Shown here piece by piece: positions 48,401 to 57,400 of a stretch of 64,000 nt of DNA. Position 1 is the stretch's first letter. Each line of letters opens with the position of its first letter. The stretch is from the NCBI GenBank assembly GCA_963662175.1, contig OY759225.1, positions 7,389,107 to 7,453,106 on the forward strand, read 5' to 3'. The translations under genes and the position numbers were made by a program. The notes below the pieces were generated by a model. That model searched no databases and had not been told where the DNA came from. It saw only the letters and a list, made by a program, of their open reading frames with translations. The stretch is from Aradus depressus (lineage: Eukaryota; Arthropoda; Insecta; Hemiptera; Aradidae).

Positions 48401-51400
48401 AGCTGCATCGCAAGAGCTACGACAAACAGGTATAGTCAAATAGTTCTGTCAACAGAGAAGCCTGTGAGAAAGCATTTATTAAACATCTATACGTAGGGGC
48501 GATCAACTCTTGGGAAAAGAAAATTGAAAAGAAAATATGGTATTTATAAGTTACTTTAGATTATATACTATTTAAGGAGGGAACCGGTAGCTCAGTGGTA
48601 TGCGTGCTTGCCTTCTGAGCTCAAGAAGGTGGGTTCGAAACCCGACCGAGGCACTTAGTTTATTTTATCTGGGAGGTAAAATAAAAAAGTTAAACGATGG
48701 TCCAGAGCCTGAAAGATGTCAGGTACTCGTTAAAGACCCCTGCCCTAGGTGAATAAAAATTTAGGGTAGGCAAAATTTTGGATTCCCACAGTAGAGTCGG
48801 GCTCATGTCCACCAGAGTGACTGAAGGAGCGCTCCGGTAGTAGGCGATATGACCTCGTAGTTGAGCCCGGCCAGAGTCACAAAACCTAACTTAACCTACA
48901 CTATTTAAAGTGAGGAGAGCTCATATAAAATCGTATTAATTATATATAATAACCATTAAGAAGAATAAAAACATGGAAGGAATTGATGAGAAGTATATAT
49001 ACTTATAATATACAAATTTCTTGGAATAGATTCGATGATAAGTAAAAAAACAGCAATGAACGAGGACCCGGCAATAGAACTAGATTTAACTTTAAATAGA
49101 GGGCGCCGGTAGCTCAGTGGTATGCATGCTTGCCTTCTGAGACGAAAGAGCGCTCTGGTAGTAGGCGATATGACCTCATAATTAAAGCCCAGGCATGAGT
49201 CATAATAACTAACTTTCAAATAATCATGAAACTGATTATAATTAATCGATACAAGATCGATCCTTTTATTATATATATTAGAATTACAGTATAATTTAAA
49301 AGCAGTCTTAGGATGGTAAGTTTTAGAATATTTTTTCTATTTATGTTATATTTCTAACAGAAAGGAAAATAACGTTTTTTTTTAACGATTACTTAGTAAG
49401 TAAAGACCATTTAATAACTTTACAAGAAATAGTTTAAATAAATTCAAACATTTTAAAATGCCCTAATGTAAAAAAACAGAGTTTAACGAAACGCAATTAT
49501 TCGACATAAATTAGGTATGATAAATGGCACGACTGAGAGACGTTAGAAACCAATGTTTCTGAGACAGACAATAAAATGAGTAACCAGGATGAACTCACCT
49601 CGTTCTTTCTCAAGAGCCTGCTCCTCCCTCTTCTTCATGAGATCCTGGTAGGAGAGCCAGTCGGCCCGATACCTCACCTGCTCCAGAACTAGGGCAGAGT
49701 TGGAGGCCTCCTCTCTCAGACGAGACATGAGATCCTTTGGAGGGATCAGCACCTACAGTAAGACATCAATGGTCATGATACATTCATTACATCGGCAGAT
49801 AATAGGCCCTTCTGATCTCCTTCCTTTCGGACAATTTCGCGGAAAATTAATGTGTATTCTCCTTATGGGATTTTGAAATTTCATACGAAATATCTTGTAA
49901 ATAGATTCATTACATCATCAGTTAATAGAGTTTTTGTGTTAAGCCAGCCCCTAATCCCCTATTTATCTTAGGCCGATCTGATTTTCGAATAACTAAACCT
50001 ATGTTTAGTTATAATTATATAGCTCTTCTCTTTTAGAAAAAAGTATAACTCATAAAGGAATTAATTTCTTTAATGCCCTTCCCCACTTCTTGAAGACAGT
50101 AGAAACAATAAGTAAAAAACTTCAACTAAAAACGTTTATGTTAGAAGAAACATATTCGGAAACGCAATTTTTTTCTCATTGTTCAAAAATAATAAAATAA
50201 CCATAATAAAGAAATCGAGTTTCATGTTCAAAAACATTATTTTATTCATAACTTTCATTTTTATTTTTTTGGCAGAGATCCTCCATAGAAATCCTCTCTA
50301 AGGTCTGTCGAATCTACGTTTAAATCATTATTTTTATTATTTATATACTAATTTATGTAAGGAGACTGGGTACTTCGTGAAGGACTTGGTTTAGGTAGTA
50401 GGTACATCCCAGTATATAAAATATTATCCAATATAATGTATCAAGAATACACAAATACCTTAGTGTACTGCTCCAGAAGCTTGGTGAAGTACAAGAAGAG
50501 AGAATGCTGAGGTCGAAGAAAGTCAAACTGGTAATTCCGCTGTTCTCGATTCATCAAATTTGTTAAAAACTGACGACCGTTCCTAGCGACGAACTGAGCA
50601 GTCAGCTTCACCACATCACTGAAAAAAATATATATATTATAGGAAATTATAATAACATATCACACACTGAAGGTTTCCCCAGGCGAAAATTGCGTTGATG
50701 TAATAAGTAACATTAGATAATAATGTTTATTGTTTTGAAATAAAGTTTTTGTCTACACCATTGCCGCAACTCATGAAATTTGACAAAAGAGAAATTCCTA
50801 AATCCGCCAATAAAGTATTATATTTCTACAGATGTGAAAACGTCACAATTTAGTTATTTCTTATATATTATATAAACTTTTAAAAAAGTACTAAAAACAT
50901 CATGAGATTATAGTTAGTTACTGCGACTCGTGTCCGCGCTTTAACTACGTCATATCGGCTTTACCAGAGAGCTTTTTCGTCAATAGCCCGATGGACTACT
51001 AAATTTTGTCTACCTAGATTTATTTTGCCTACCCTAAATTTTTATTCACCTAGGGTAGAGGGTCTTTAACGAGTACCTGATGTCGCACAGGCTCGGGACC
51101 ATCGCTTAATGTCTCATCCGAAGTACAGAGCGCTCAAGGTTTTTCACCTCTCAGATAAAAAAAACCTGAGGGTCTTGACCGGGTTTCGAACCCGCGTTGT
51201 TGAGTTCAGTAGGCTAGCACGCTACGTCTGAGCTAACTGCGCCCTCAAATGAGTAATAGATGTTGGATAATGTTATCGATTTGGGGTTATATATCTCGAA
51301 TTAGTTTGATATATATATATATATATGTTTTATATAGAGAATGTCTTTAGGTAGCCTCTCGGAATTCTTATCGAACCATCATGGGGTGTGTACAAAGGCC

Positions 51401-53996
51401 ACAGGGGCGGAGCACCTAGAAAAATTGTAAAATAATTGTAGTCATTGGATGATCTATTGCACTCTAGGTGGCGTGAAACTTAAATCATGACCTTAAAGAG
51501 TTCTAAATTTCACAAATTACCATGCACATCATTATATTTTTGAATAGAGTAATAGAAAGATATAAACAAAAATAACTTATAAATTATTAACTGTCAGAAA
51601 TATCTGCATTGTTGGGAGACGTAAGAAACCAGTGAGTGCCTCGGAGAAGAGCAATGAGATGACAGAACAGAGTTTTTAGGATATGCTTCTAGTCTGAGAT
51701 GAGGGAGTAAACTTACAGGTCGAGGGCAGATATGGAGGGTGGGTCTGCCATGAACTCATAGTCTGGCGGCGGATCCTTGGGGACGAAAGGTGCCTCAGTC
51801 ACCTGCTTCAGGATCTCCTGCTGTTTCAGCTGGGTGGCCGCTGTTACCCCCTTAGGAGGCTGGATCGCTGGAGTGGGGGCTGTAGGCTCCGCTCCTGACA
51901 ACAAATATATACATCCGTTATGGAATTATTTCGACGTAGAACTACGTCTTTCCCGACGGTATGGGAGGTTAAGGTGAGTCACGAAAATGTGTCACATTTT
52001 GAGAGGTTATATCTCCTAAAATAATAATCGTAGAATAATTAACTGAACGTCGATGAAAAGCTTGTATAGTACGATTTATTACAAAACTAGTTTCAACCCT
52101 TCATCTTTCATACCTCAAATCCGGCAGCATAAAAACAAAACATTAGGCGAAATCCCGAATGCTTGTGTCTCAAAGTGGAGGAGTTGCGATCCGACATCTA
52201 TCCGTAATATACCAAACTTTTTATCGACAGGCATCCATCTTGAAAGAGAAGGATGAGTTATGTATTTATTTTATTTGTAATATGTATCATGTATGAAAGA
52301 TGAAGGGTTGAAACTTGCTTTATAATAAATCGTACTAAACAATTGACAACAATAATACAGCTCATTCAACTTCTAGTGAAATTAATTAATAATCGATTAT
52401 GAAAGTTACCATGAATTGCATATAGCATAAATTTATATGAAATAAATAAAATAAGAAAGATTTATTTTGTTTTTTAATTTGAAAAACTGAATATACTGGA
52501 CATAGGTCTGCGTCATCGATTGCGGCACAGTAGCATTTTTTTTCTCAATGAATATCATGGCTATCAATAGATTTGATCAAATGTAAATTGTTTTTGTTAC
52601 ATTTTGATTATTTAGGAATATGCTAAAAGTGGGCTGGGTAGAGGGAAAAAAGAAATTAAATACTAAGACAATACTTTTTCTTTAATGTACTATCTTTAAA
52701 AATGCTGATACAAAAAAAAAAAACAATTTTGTTATATTTATTTTATCAGTTTTTATTTAAGCTGTAAAAATCACTTCTCGTTATATCAATCACCTTGACG
52801 TAAACGTTTTAGCATCTTATTCTAAAAATTATTATCTGAATGTCGTCTGATTTTAACATAAACATTGGGGGTAAAATAAAAATAATAGTTACCTCTGCCT
52901 TCTTTGAAATCTTTAACTTTATGCTGATAGTAGGCATGATATGGATCGCCAGGATTGAGAAAATTAAATTTCGGATTTCCTAACTCATTTTGACGAATTC
53001 TCGATTCAAATTCCGGTCCATTTCTTGCAACGAAGCTGGCTGTCTTATCAACAATGTCTGAGAGGAGAAATCAGGGTTAAGAAATATATATTCAAAAATG
53101 TAACCAGTATCTGTAACTTGTACATAAAATGAACACAAATAAATATAAATTAAAAACAATTGTCATTATTTGGACTAGATTTCTTGTTTTTTTTAAAACC
53201 TTTGATTTTTTAATTTTTGTTCCTGTGTCTTAGTTACTTAAAAACTTTCAGTAATTTTTAAATACTGACGCCATTATTCCGACTTTCCCACCCCAAATTT
53301 TATAGAATTAAATTTTTCATTATTTCATGAAACTGATTCTTGTATGTGGCTGGAGGCACTACACAATTATTCATGGAAAAAATTAGGTTAGCAAGGACGT
53401 TTAGGCTTAAGACTCAACGAGCAAATACATATCTGCAATCTGTCAATGAAGTTGAAAGCTAATAATACATTAAAATGAAGGACTTTATCATTTTTTATAT
53501 TGTTTAATTCAACAAAAATATTAATATAAAGTGTTCCGGTTTCGGCTTATGCCATCGTCAAAGTTCGTCACAGAAGGCGTAAGCCGAAACTGGTACACTT
53601 ATGTATATATGTTTGTGGAATTAGACAATATAACAGTTAAACAAGTTTTTTATTTTTATTTATTTTAAGACATTAAAAAACATATTAGGGTGAAAGAGGA
53701 CGTTTAGGCTTAAGACTAACATTAAAAAAATATCTCGTGTACTTCTATTAACTGTACCCAAAAATAACATTATAAGAAAAAAATCAAGCCTAATTATCAA
53801 TAAAAATTCCTACTAGTTTTCACTTAATAAATATAAATGTGTCTTTATAGTAAATAAGTTGTAAGCATGAAAGGATACTCCTCACCTCGGGAGGTGGATA
53901 AATAATACCAACTATTGGTTTGGATGAAGGAACTGCGTTGACCTCCTCCTTTTCAGGAGCAGGTCCTGGTGGTTGTGCAACGTCTATTGAAGGCAT
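33460..53996 (-). CDS. SF3A1: Splicing factor 3A subunit 1 (SF3A1/SF3a120/Prp21), 16 exons
   Basis: A nuclear U2 snRNP subunit (with SF3A2 and SF3A3) needed for prespliceosome assembly. Exons, minus strand: 53996-53879, 53057-52893, 51894-51717, 50618-50459, 49752-49599, 48331-48204, 47209-47075, 46052-45791, 45172-44996, 43480-43356, 41655-41463, 39796-39614, 37183-37080, 36336-36214, 35225-35052 and 33561-33460. All are GT-AG and in phase: 2481 nt, 826 aa (human 793). Domains: SURP1 about 40-88 (TASFVARNGPEFE), SURP2 about 156-205 (LTAQFVARNGRQF), and the conserved AQIDWHDFVVVETVD near 262. An acidic linker with poly-His and poly-Gln (376-385) follows, then PANKVQEHMRIGLLDPRW, RRTDIFG and the Pro-rich 600-694. 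The C-terminal ubiquitin-like domain (736 onward) has GMPAGKQKIHYD and ends ERGGRKK. The start ATG precedes PSIDVAQPPG; VGIIYPPPEVR supports it. Confidence 0.97.
34010..34190 (-). mobile_element. LINE 3' UTR fragment, same family as 18235-18838
   Basis: The minus strand carries ATTGCCTGTCTTTAACATTT, then GTCCCAGAATAAAGATTATT, as at 18700-18820. In intron 15 of SF3A1. Confidence 0.75.
34304..34956. mobile_element. hAT-type MITE, 653 bp, second copy of the 25830 element
   Basis: Left end CAGGGGCGTAGCCAGAGG, right end CCTGGCTACGCAACTG. Flanks are AATGTCAA (34296-34303) and AATGTCAG (34957-34964), an 8-bp duplication with one change. The interior matches the copy at 25830-26389. In SF3A1 intron 15. 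Confidence 0.92.
35365..35632 (+). mobile_element. tRNA-derived SINE, family A, internal deletion
   Basis: The head and tail are clear. About 75 bp between the TCAGGTACTCG block and TTTCCACCAGAGTGACGAAA is missing. In SF3A1 intron 14, antisense. Confidence 0.9.
35633..36213. other. SF3A1 intron 14 remainder; nothing recognised
   Basis: AT-rich, no supportable ORF or repeat. Confidence 0.4.
36400..36600 (+). pseudogene. Unassigned ORF fragment in SF3A1 intron 13
   Basis: A 66-codon open frame whose second half has ordinary protein composition (EKFPEYSFAHGSKCAMRNKQ, ELGKSYVEDFVKRVTKKS), unlike the AT-rich noise ORFs nearby. It starts in what looks like non-coding sequence and has no partner exon. 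A transposon-derived or retroposed fragment is possible. No family was recognised. Confidence 0.25.
36835..36895 (+). mobile_element. 3'-terminal scrap of the LINE seen at 57290-57900
   Basis: GGACCGTAGCGCCAGGGAAA matches the 3' end of the other copy (GGACCGTAGCGCCGCAGGAA). Short, in SF3A1 intron 13. Confidence 0.5.
37230..37261. repeat. (GT)n microsatellite
   Basis: Alternating GT from about 37239 to 37261, in SF3A1 intron 12. Confidence 0.9.
37262..38280 (-). repeat. Monomer-built interspersed element interrupted by a Harbinger element
   Basis: 37262-37386 and 38029-38280 join across the insert into one continuous monomer (AAATCGCAATAA joined to CTGCCCATGG). It ends AATTAATTCCTGCTGGGG. 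Confidence 0.88.
37387..38028 (+). mobile_element. Internally deleted PIF/Harbinger transposon, 642 bp
   Basis: Terminal inverted repeats of about 40 bp start GCCTGGGGCACACTTGCAAT. A TAA target duplication lies on both sides (37384-37386, 38029-38031). The interior encodes the N-terminal part of a HARBI1-like nuclease: KRHFWLHPLTTQRSEKGQFH, KLYADLTS, a stop, then KFFKYYRMSLKTFYELLVLI and RPGITRRDTRFRRNI. The catalytic DDE region is absent. In SF3A1 intron 12, antisense. It needs transposase in trans to move, if it moves at all. Confidence 0.9.
38404..38748 (-). mobile_element. tRNA-derived SINE, family A, full length
   Basis: Reverse copy, one of the least diverged, from the GGTTAGGTTAGG tail to GAGCTACCGGCGCCCC. 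In SF3A1 intron 12, sense to the gene. Confidence 0.94.
39000..39560 (+). repeat. Monomer-built interspersed element, three monomers
   Basis: Starts AATGTACTTCCCCAGAACGA. Monomer blocks carry TATATTTATTACATCGGCAG, TATATTCATTGTATCGGGAG and TACATTCATTCTATCGGGAG. A poly-C run lies at 39177-39191. It ends 54 bp from SF3A1 exon 12. Confidence 0.9.
40165..41345 (-). mobile_element. Jockey-like LINE reverse-transcriptase fragment in SF3A1 intron 11
   Basis: On the minus strand in order: KPLERLLLDRLTYI, LLPDHQFGFRQRHSTIHQC, FLDIEKAFDRVWH (motif A with catalytic Asp), then VKAGVSQESSLSPLLFSIY. The catalytic TYADDTAILSTH comes next, followed by WRIKINRDKSMQTTFT, KPIWTYGIEIWG and, near the end, IANAPFYVSNLTLQNDL. 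Several frameshifts and a stop break it, so it is inactive. It is in the same orientation as SF3A1. The clade call rests on motif order and wording. Confidence 0.9.
41697..42150 (+). repeat. Monomer-built interspersed element, three monomers
   Basis: Starts TGTACTTCCCGAGAACGAAT. Homologous landmarks TTCATTATAAT, TTCATTACAAC and TTCATTCTATC fall at 41843, 41973 and 42117, giving spacings of 130 and 144 bp. In SF3A1 intron 10. Confidence 0.88.
42305..43012 (-). mobile_element. Mariner-type transposon, internally deleted
   Basis: The right end carries the terminal repeat ACAAGGTCTGTTCAAAAA (minus strand, from about 43012). The ATG at 42827 opens a transposase N-terminus: MNEQRLAVKFCVKLGKSATE, with the HTH block AMLNTAYGDVAMKR. 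It continues SIEDDERPGRPSTSTDDPHV and NRRLTVRDLAEECGISVGSC. After KMHRVAAKFSP the frame breaks. A later segment, HPPYSPDLAPCDFFLFPKLK, is the mariner DD34D C-terminal signature, so the central catalytic part is deleted. The left terminus is not evident. In SF3A1 intron 10, sense to the gene. Confidence 0.9.
43560..44812 (+). mobile_element. (ATT)n-tailed retroposon family with CTGATGA hairpin; mosaic copy
   Basis: CTGATGA at 43997-44003, GGGACG...CGTCTC, GAAAC at 44023-44027. The 3' region matches 11260-11430, is interrupted by about 450 bp of other sequence after 44270, and resumes at 44740 (TTCTTTTGACGTATCC), ending in (ATT)n at 44799-44812. In SF3A1 intron 9. Confidence 0.6.
45310..45610 (-). 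repeat. Fragment of the CCCGGCGTTGC repeat
   Basis: CTAGCAACGCCGGGTGAACC near 45577 is the reverse-complement relative of the terminus at 11845. Boundaries are uncertain. In SF3A1 intron 8. Confidence 0.4.
45749..45772. repeat. (TAA)n microsatellite beside SF3A1 exon 8
   Basis: Eight or so TAA units, about 20 bp from the exon 8 donor side. Confidence 0.9.
46082..47074. other. SF3A1 intron 7; nothing recognised
   Basis: A 94-codon plus-strand ORF at 46404 has no recognisable domain. Confidence 0.35.
47270..47440. repeat. Possible pogo/Tigger-like terminal fragment
   Basis: CAGTAAAACTCCTCTTTACG resembles pogo/Tigger termini (CAGTARAACC...). A similar end, CAGTAGAACCCCCCTTAACC, is at 63316. 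No transposase and the second terminus is unclear. Confidence 0.35.
47548..47695. repeat. Hairpin element, second copy of the 17182 family
   Basis: The left arm contains CACAAAATATATGGGAGTAT and ACCATCTTCAGCCACGAC. The right arm is shorter, with an internal deletion. In SF3A1 intron 6. Confidence 0.85.
47696..48203. other. SF3A1 intron 6 remainder; nothing recognised
   Basis: AT-rich with short ORFs lacking any recognisable domain. Confidence 0.35.
48576..48890 (+). mobile_element. tRNA-derived SINE, family A, near full length
   Basis: Head GAACCGGTAGCTCAGTGGTA, a deletion after the GGGAGGTAAAATAAA block, tail GAGTCACAAAACCTAAC. In SF3A1 intron 5, antisense. Confidence 0.9.
49099..49213 (+). 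mobile_element. tRNA-derived SINE, family A, large internal deletion
   Basis: The first about 45 bp of the head (GAGGGCGCCGGTAGCTCAGT through GCCTTCTGAG) is joined directly to the last about 75 bp (ACGAAAGAGCGCTCTGG). Confidence 0.9.
49214..49598. other. SF3A1 intron 5 remainder; nothing recognised
   Basis: AT-rich. Confidence 0.35.
49770..50000 (+). repeat. Monomer-built interspersed element, partial
   Basis: GATACATTCATTACATCGGC and AGATTCATTACATCATCAGT mark two monomers. In SF3A1 intron 4. Confidence 0.75.
50912..51246 (-). mobile_element. tRNA-derived SINE, family A, diverged full-length
   Basis: Reverse copy, from CTGCGACTCGTGTCCGCGCT to a head with changed A box (GAGCTAACTGCGCCCTC). 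In SF3A1 intron 3, sense. Confidence 0.88.
51247..51716. other. SF3A1 intron 3 remainder; nothing recognised
   Basis: A (TA)n run near 51310. No gene or repeat assigned. Confidence 0.35.
52067..52337. repeat. Foldback element, arms about 45 bp
   Basis: TAGTACGATTTATTACAAAA...CCCTTCATCTTTCATAC on the left returns as GTATGAAAGATGAAGGGTTG...AATAAATCGTACTA on the right, with about 165 bp between. In SF3A1 intron 2. Confidence 0.88.
53499..53632. repeat. Hairpin element with GGTTTCGGCTTATGCCATCG arm
   Basis: Arms of about 55 bp (ATATTGTTTAATTCAACA... and ...TGTGGAATTAGACAATAT) around a loop of about 20 bp. It is related to the outer arms of the palindrome at 61455-62334. In SF3A1 intron 1. Confidence 0.88.
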
Positions 53997-54438
53997 TGCA
54001 AAGCAGTATTATCTGCAATATCACAATGAAAACGTGTAGTAATGCAGATCATATACGCATTCGAACACAAATTATACACAAACTAAAGATTAGATGATTT
54101 ACAAATGGCAACCAGCCACAGCCATCTGAATTGAATAATGGAAAATCCAGTACATAGGGCAAGTAGCATAATATACACACTCGAGACCTTCAGGACCCTC
54201 CTGTTGAAACTATAATTAGTCTTCGGGCTCTACGAAAAAAAAAAATTGCGAAGCTAAGTTCACGAACTTCATTTTTACTTTACCTTTTCATTCTGTGATC
54301 TATGCCCAGCTGTTCACATGCAAATGCCTCTTATCACGGAGGAGGTTTCAGTATTCAAGGTTACTTTTATTTTCATACTAAATTGGAAGTTAGAAAGGCG
54401 GTGTCCAGTTTTTATTTCTTTAGATAATTGTTTTGAAA
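53997..54438. promoter_or_regulatory. Shared divergent promoter region of SF3A1 and ARH3
   Basis: The two start codons face away from each other 442 bp apart. No TATA box was seen at a sensible place for either gene. TTTCAGTATTC at about 54347-54357 contains an arthropod-type TCAGT initiator and could start ARH3. TTGCAG just before the SF3A1 ATG (minus strand) may be a 5'-UTR acceptor. The shared-promoter role is inferred from spacing alone. Confidence 0.6.
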
Positions 54439-57400
54439 ATGAAGGGGAATATTGTTGAAAAGGCAATATCAGTCAGTAAATTTAGAGGTGCCTTAGTTGG
54501 AGTTTTACTTGGCGATTGTTGTGGAGCACCTTTTGAAGGTGAGGAAGAGATATCAAAGGTGGTACTTCAAAAGTATTTTGATAAAATGGAAGATCTATCC
54601 TTCAAATGTAAGTAGTCATTCTTTATCTTTCAAAAGCTTCATTTTAATTTCATTAAACTATTTTTCTTTTAAACTGTTATATGAAATATTTTTAGCTCCT
54701 GTGAAAAAATTCACTGATGACACTGTTATGACAAGAGCAATAGCGGAATCTTTGGCGCACCATGCCGCTCTCCATGAACTTGATATTGCCAAAAGGTAAT
54801 ATTGTATATGTGAAATGTTCTTTAAAAAAATGTTACATGAAAATTGGGGCTACTATTGAAAGGTATGTTGGAGTACACCGCCCTTTTTCCATGAAAAATA
54901 GTAATAATCTTTCTTGAATTAAAAACAAAACACCTTCAGCTTAACATGAGGTCAAATGCGTTTGCTTATAGCATCTTAAATGAAGTATTACAACTCTGAT
55001 TTTAAAGGTCTTTTTAAGTTTTTTCCGATACATTTTTTTCATGTCTTCCATTTCACAAATGGAGAAAATTTTCTTTTTATAAGAACCCTCCAAATAACTT
55101 TTCAAATGATGTTCTATATGGCGAATATTAGAAAATTTGAGGGGTTCAGTCTCTCTTCCGAACATATAATTTTTAAAATTTCAAGTAGCTATGGGGTCGA
55201 GGAGTATCTTATTTTACGGAATTATTTGTCTGAAAGTTTTTTTCATTCCTCGAACCATGTCTCGTCAACATGGCGTCTCGAGTGTTACTTGGATGATTTT
55301 GGGGAAATGATTGAATTCCTGTCCATGTAGAATTAAAATGCATTTAGTTATTGTGACTTACGCCTGGGCTCTAACTACGTGATCATATTGCCTATTACCG
55401 GAGCGCTCACCTAGGATAAAGGGTCGTTAACGAGCACCTGACTTGTACAGGCTGATCTTAGGCTCAGAAGGCAAGCATGCTACTCCTGAGCTATCGGCGC
55501 CCTCAAAATACATTTATCATCACGGAACTATTAACACAAGCACGCCGTCCTTCGGATGGGACTTTAAGCGATGGTCCCGAGCCTGTAAGATGTCAGGTAC
55601 TCGTTAATGACCCTTATCCTAAGTGAATAAAAATTTAGGGTAGGCAAAATTTAGTACTCCAATACATATTAGTGTCGGGCTCATGTCCACCGCAGTGACG
55701 AAACAGCGCTCTGGTAGAAGGCGGTATGACCTTGTAGTTATAGCCCGGTCATAATGCGTTTATTTATTATAACACAGCATTTCACATCTGATCGCATTTT
55801 TTTGTTATTTTTTTCCTCTCTGCAACTGTTATGATTTAATTTCTTAAATTTATTTATATTTATATATTTAATTTTTTTTTCTGCAGGTTTGTGAATAGTT
55901 TCTTTCAAGATGAAAACCGAGGATACGGTGCGGGAGTAGTGAACGTTTTCCACAAACTTCGCAACTCCAAATTTGAGGATATCTGGCGTCCTGCTAGGGA
56001 GCAGTTTCAAGGATCTGGTTCTATGGGTAATGGAGGTGCTATGCGGATTACACCCGTCGCTCTCTTCTGCTACAGTAACACAGATCTGATGCTACGAACA
56101 GCCACCAAGTGTACACAGATCACACACACTCACCCCTCTGGAATCAACGGTGCATTATTACAGGTGTTTTTTTAGACTTTTATTATGTCACATCTCCCTT
56201 CTTCACTTTGTCATCTAAATCAGTTTCATAACCCAACTTTAATCTCTTTTTATTTCGGATTGACGAACTCTATTCTCCTCATATGTTCTTTGCTAACTAT
56301 TCACATCACCATGTGACATTACATACTCATTTTCTTAAGATCTTCATTGCTCCTGCAATGATATACCAGGACGTTCCTTATGGCTGCCACCTGCTCTGTC
56401 CCGGAGTCCCCATAATATATTATTGTTTTTGGAAACCCGTTCATCCGGATGATTTTCTAAATTTTGAAGGACCCTCTAATAATGGGATTCTTTCCTCATT
56501 ATCACTTGTTTTTTACCGCATATTGTAATTTACTCCTCAAATTTGCTCATACGTTTGACATTTAAGGTTTAAATAACTATAGGTTAGTCCCCATTTACAT
56601 TCATCGGCTCCTGATGGGAGCAGAAGCAACGCACTGTAAGATGGGCGCATTGTTCCGCCGATGGCTAATGCCAGTCCCTCAGTAACACCTTGATCCCCGA
56701 GCTTTTCTCACGTAGTCTGGGTGATATTGCTACAATGCAAGGCGCGCCCTCTTTTAAAATCTAAAAAAAAGGTTAGTCCCCAATTATCGAATATTTAAGA
56801 ATAAATTACTATAAATTATTCTAAATTTGAAAATTTCTAATAAATTGTCATCTATACAATATGCAACACAATTAAGACTTATTTTGACAGCTGTTTGTCG
56901 ATGTTTTCTTTCTGTGAGCTGAAAAAAACTTGAGCATGCCGTGCTATGAATGGGGGACGTTAAGCAATGGTCCCGAGCCTGTACCATATCAGGTACCACT
57001 ACCCTAGATGAAGAAAAATTTAGGGTAAGCATAATTTAAGACTCCCATATTAGAGTCGGGCTCATGTCCACCAGAGTGACGAAAGAGAGCTCTGGTAGTG
57101 GGCGATATGATAGTTAAAGCCCGGGCATGAATTATAATAACTAACTTAACTTATTCATTCAAAACTTTGAATATTCAACGTGACATAACTTACGTAGAAT
57201 ATACGCAATTGAATTTCCAACTATAATCTTTGTTTTATTTATTTATTTTCATTATTAATTAATATTTCCAGTAGTCAAGGAATTCAAATATCTCGGGGCT
57301 CTGATGACAGAAGATAATGACGTTAGCCACGAAATAAGAGCACGCATTGCTGCAGGGAACAGATGTCTATTTGCGGTCCAAAGAATACTCAAATTCCGCA

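Noticed and set aside
53881..53886. GTGAGG as the SF3A1 exon 1 donor
   Set aside because: Using GTGAGG would lose the conserved VRN of PPPEVRNIVDK and break the frame. The next GT (GTATCC at 53878) joins exon 2 in frame and restores it.
54433..54438. Upstream TTG start for ARH3
   Set aside because: The reading frame can be extended six bases to a TTG, but the ATG at 54439 is the first standard start and gives the expected protein length.
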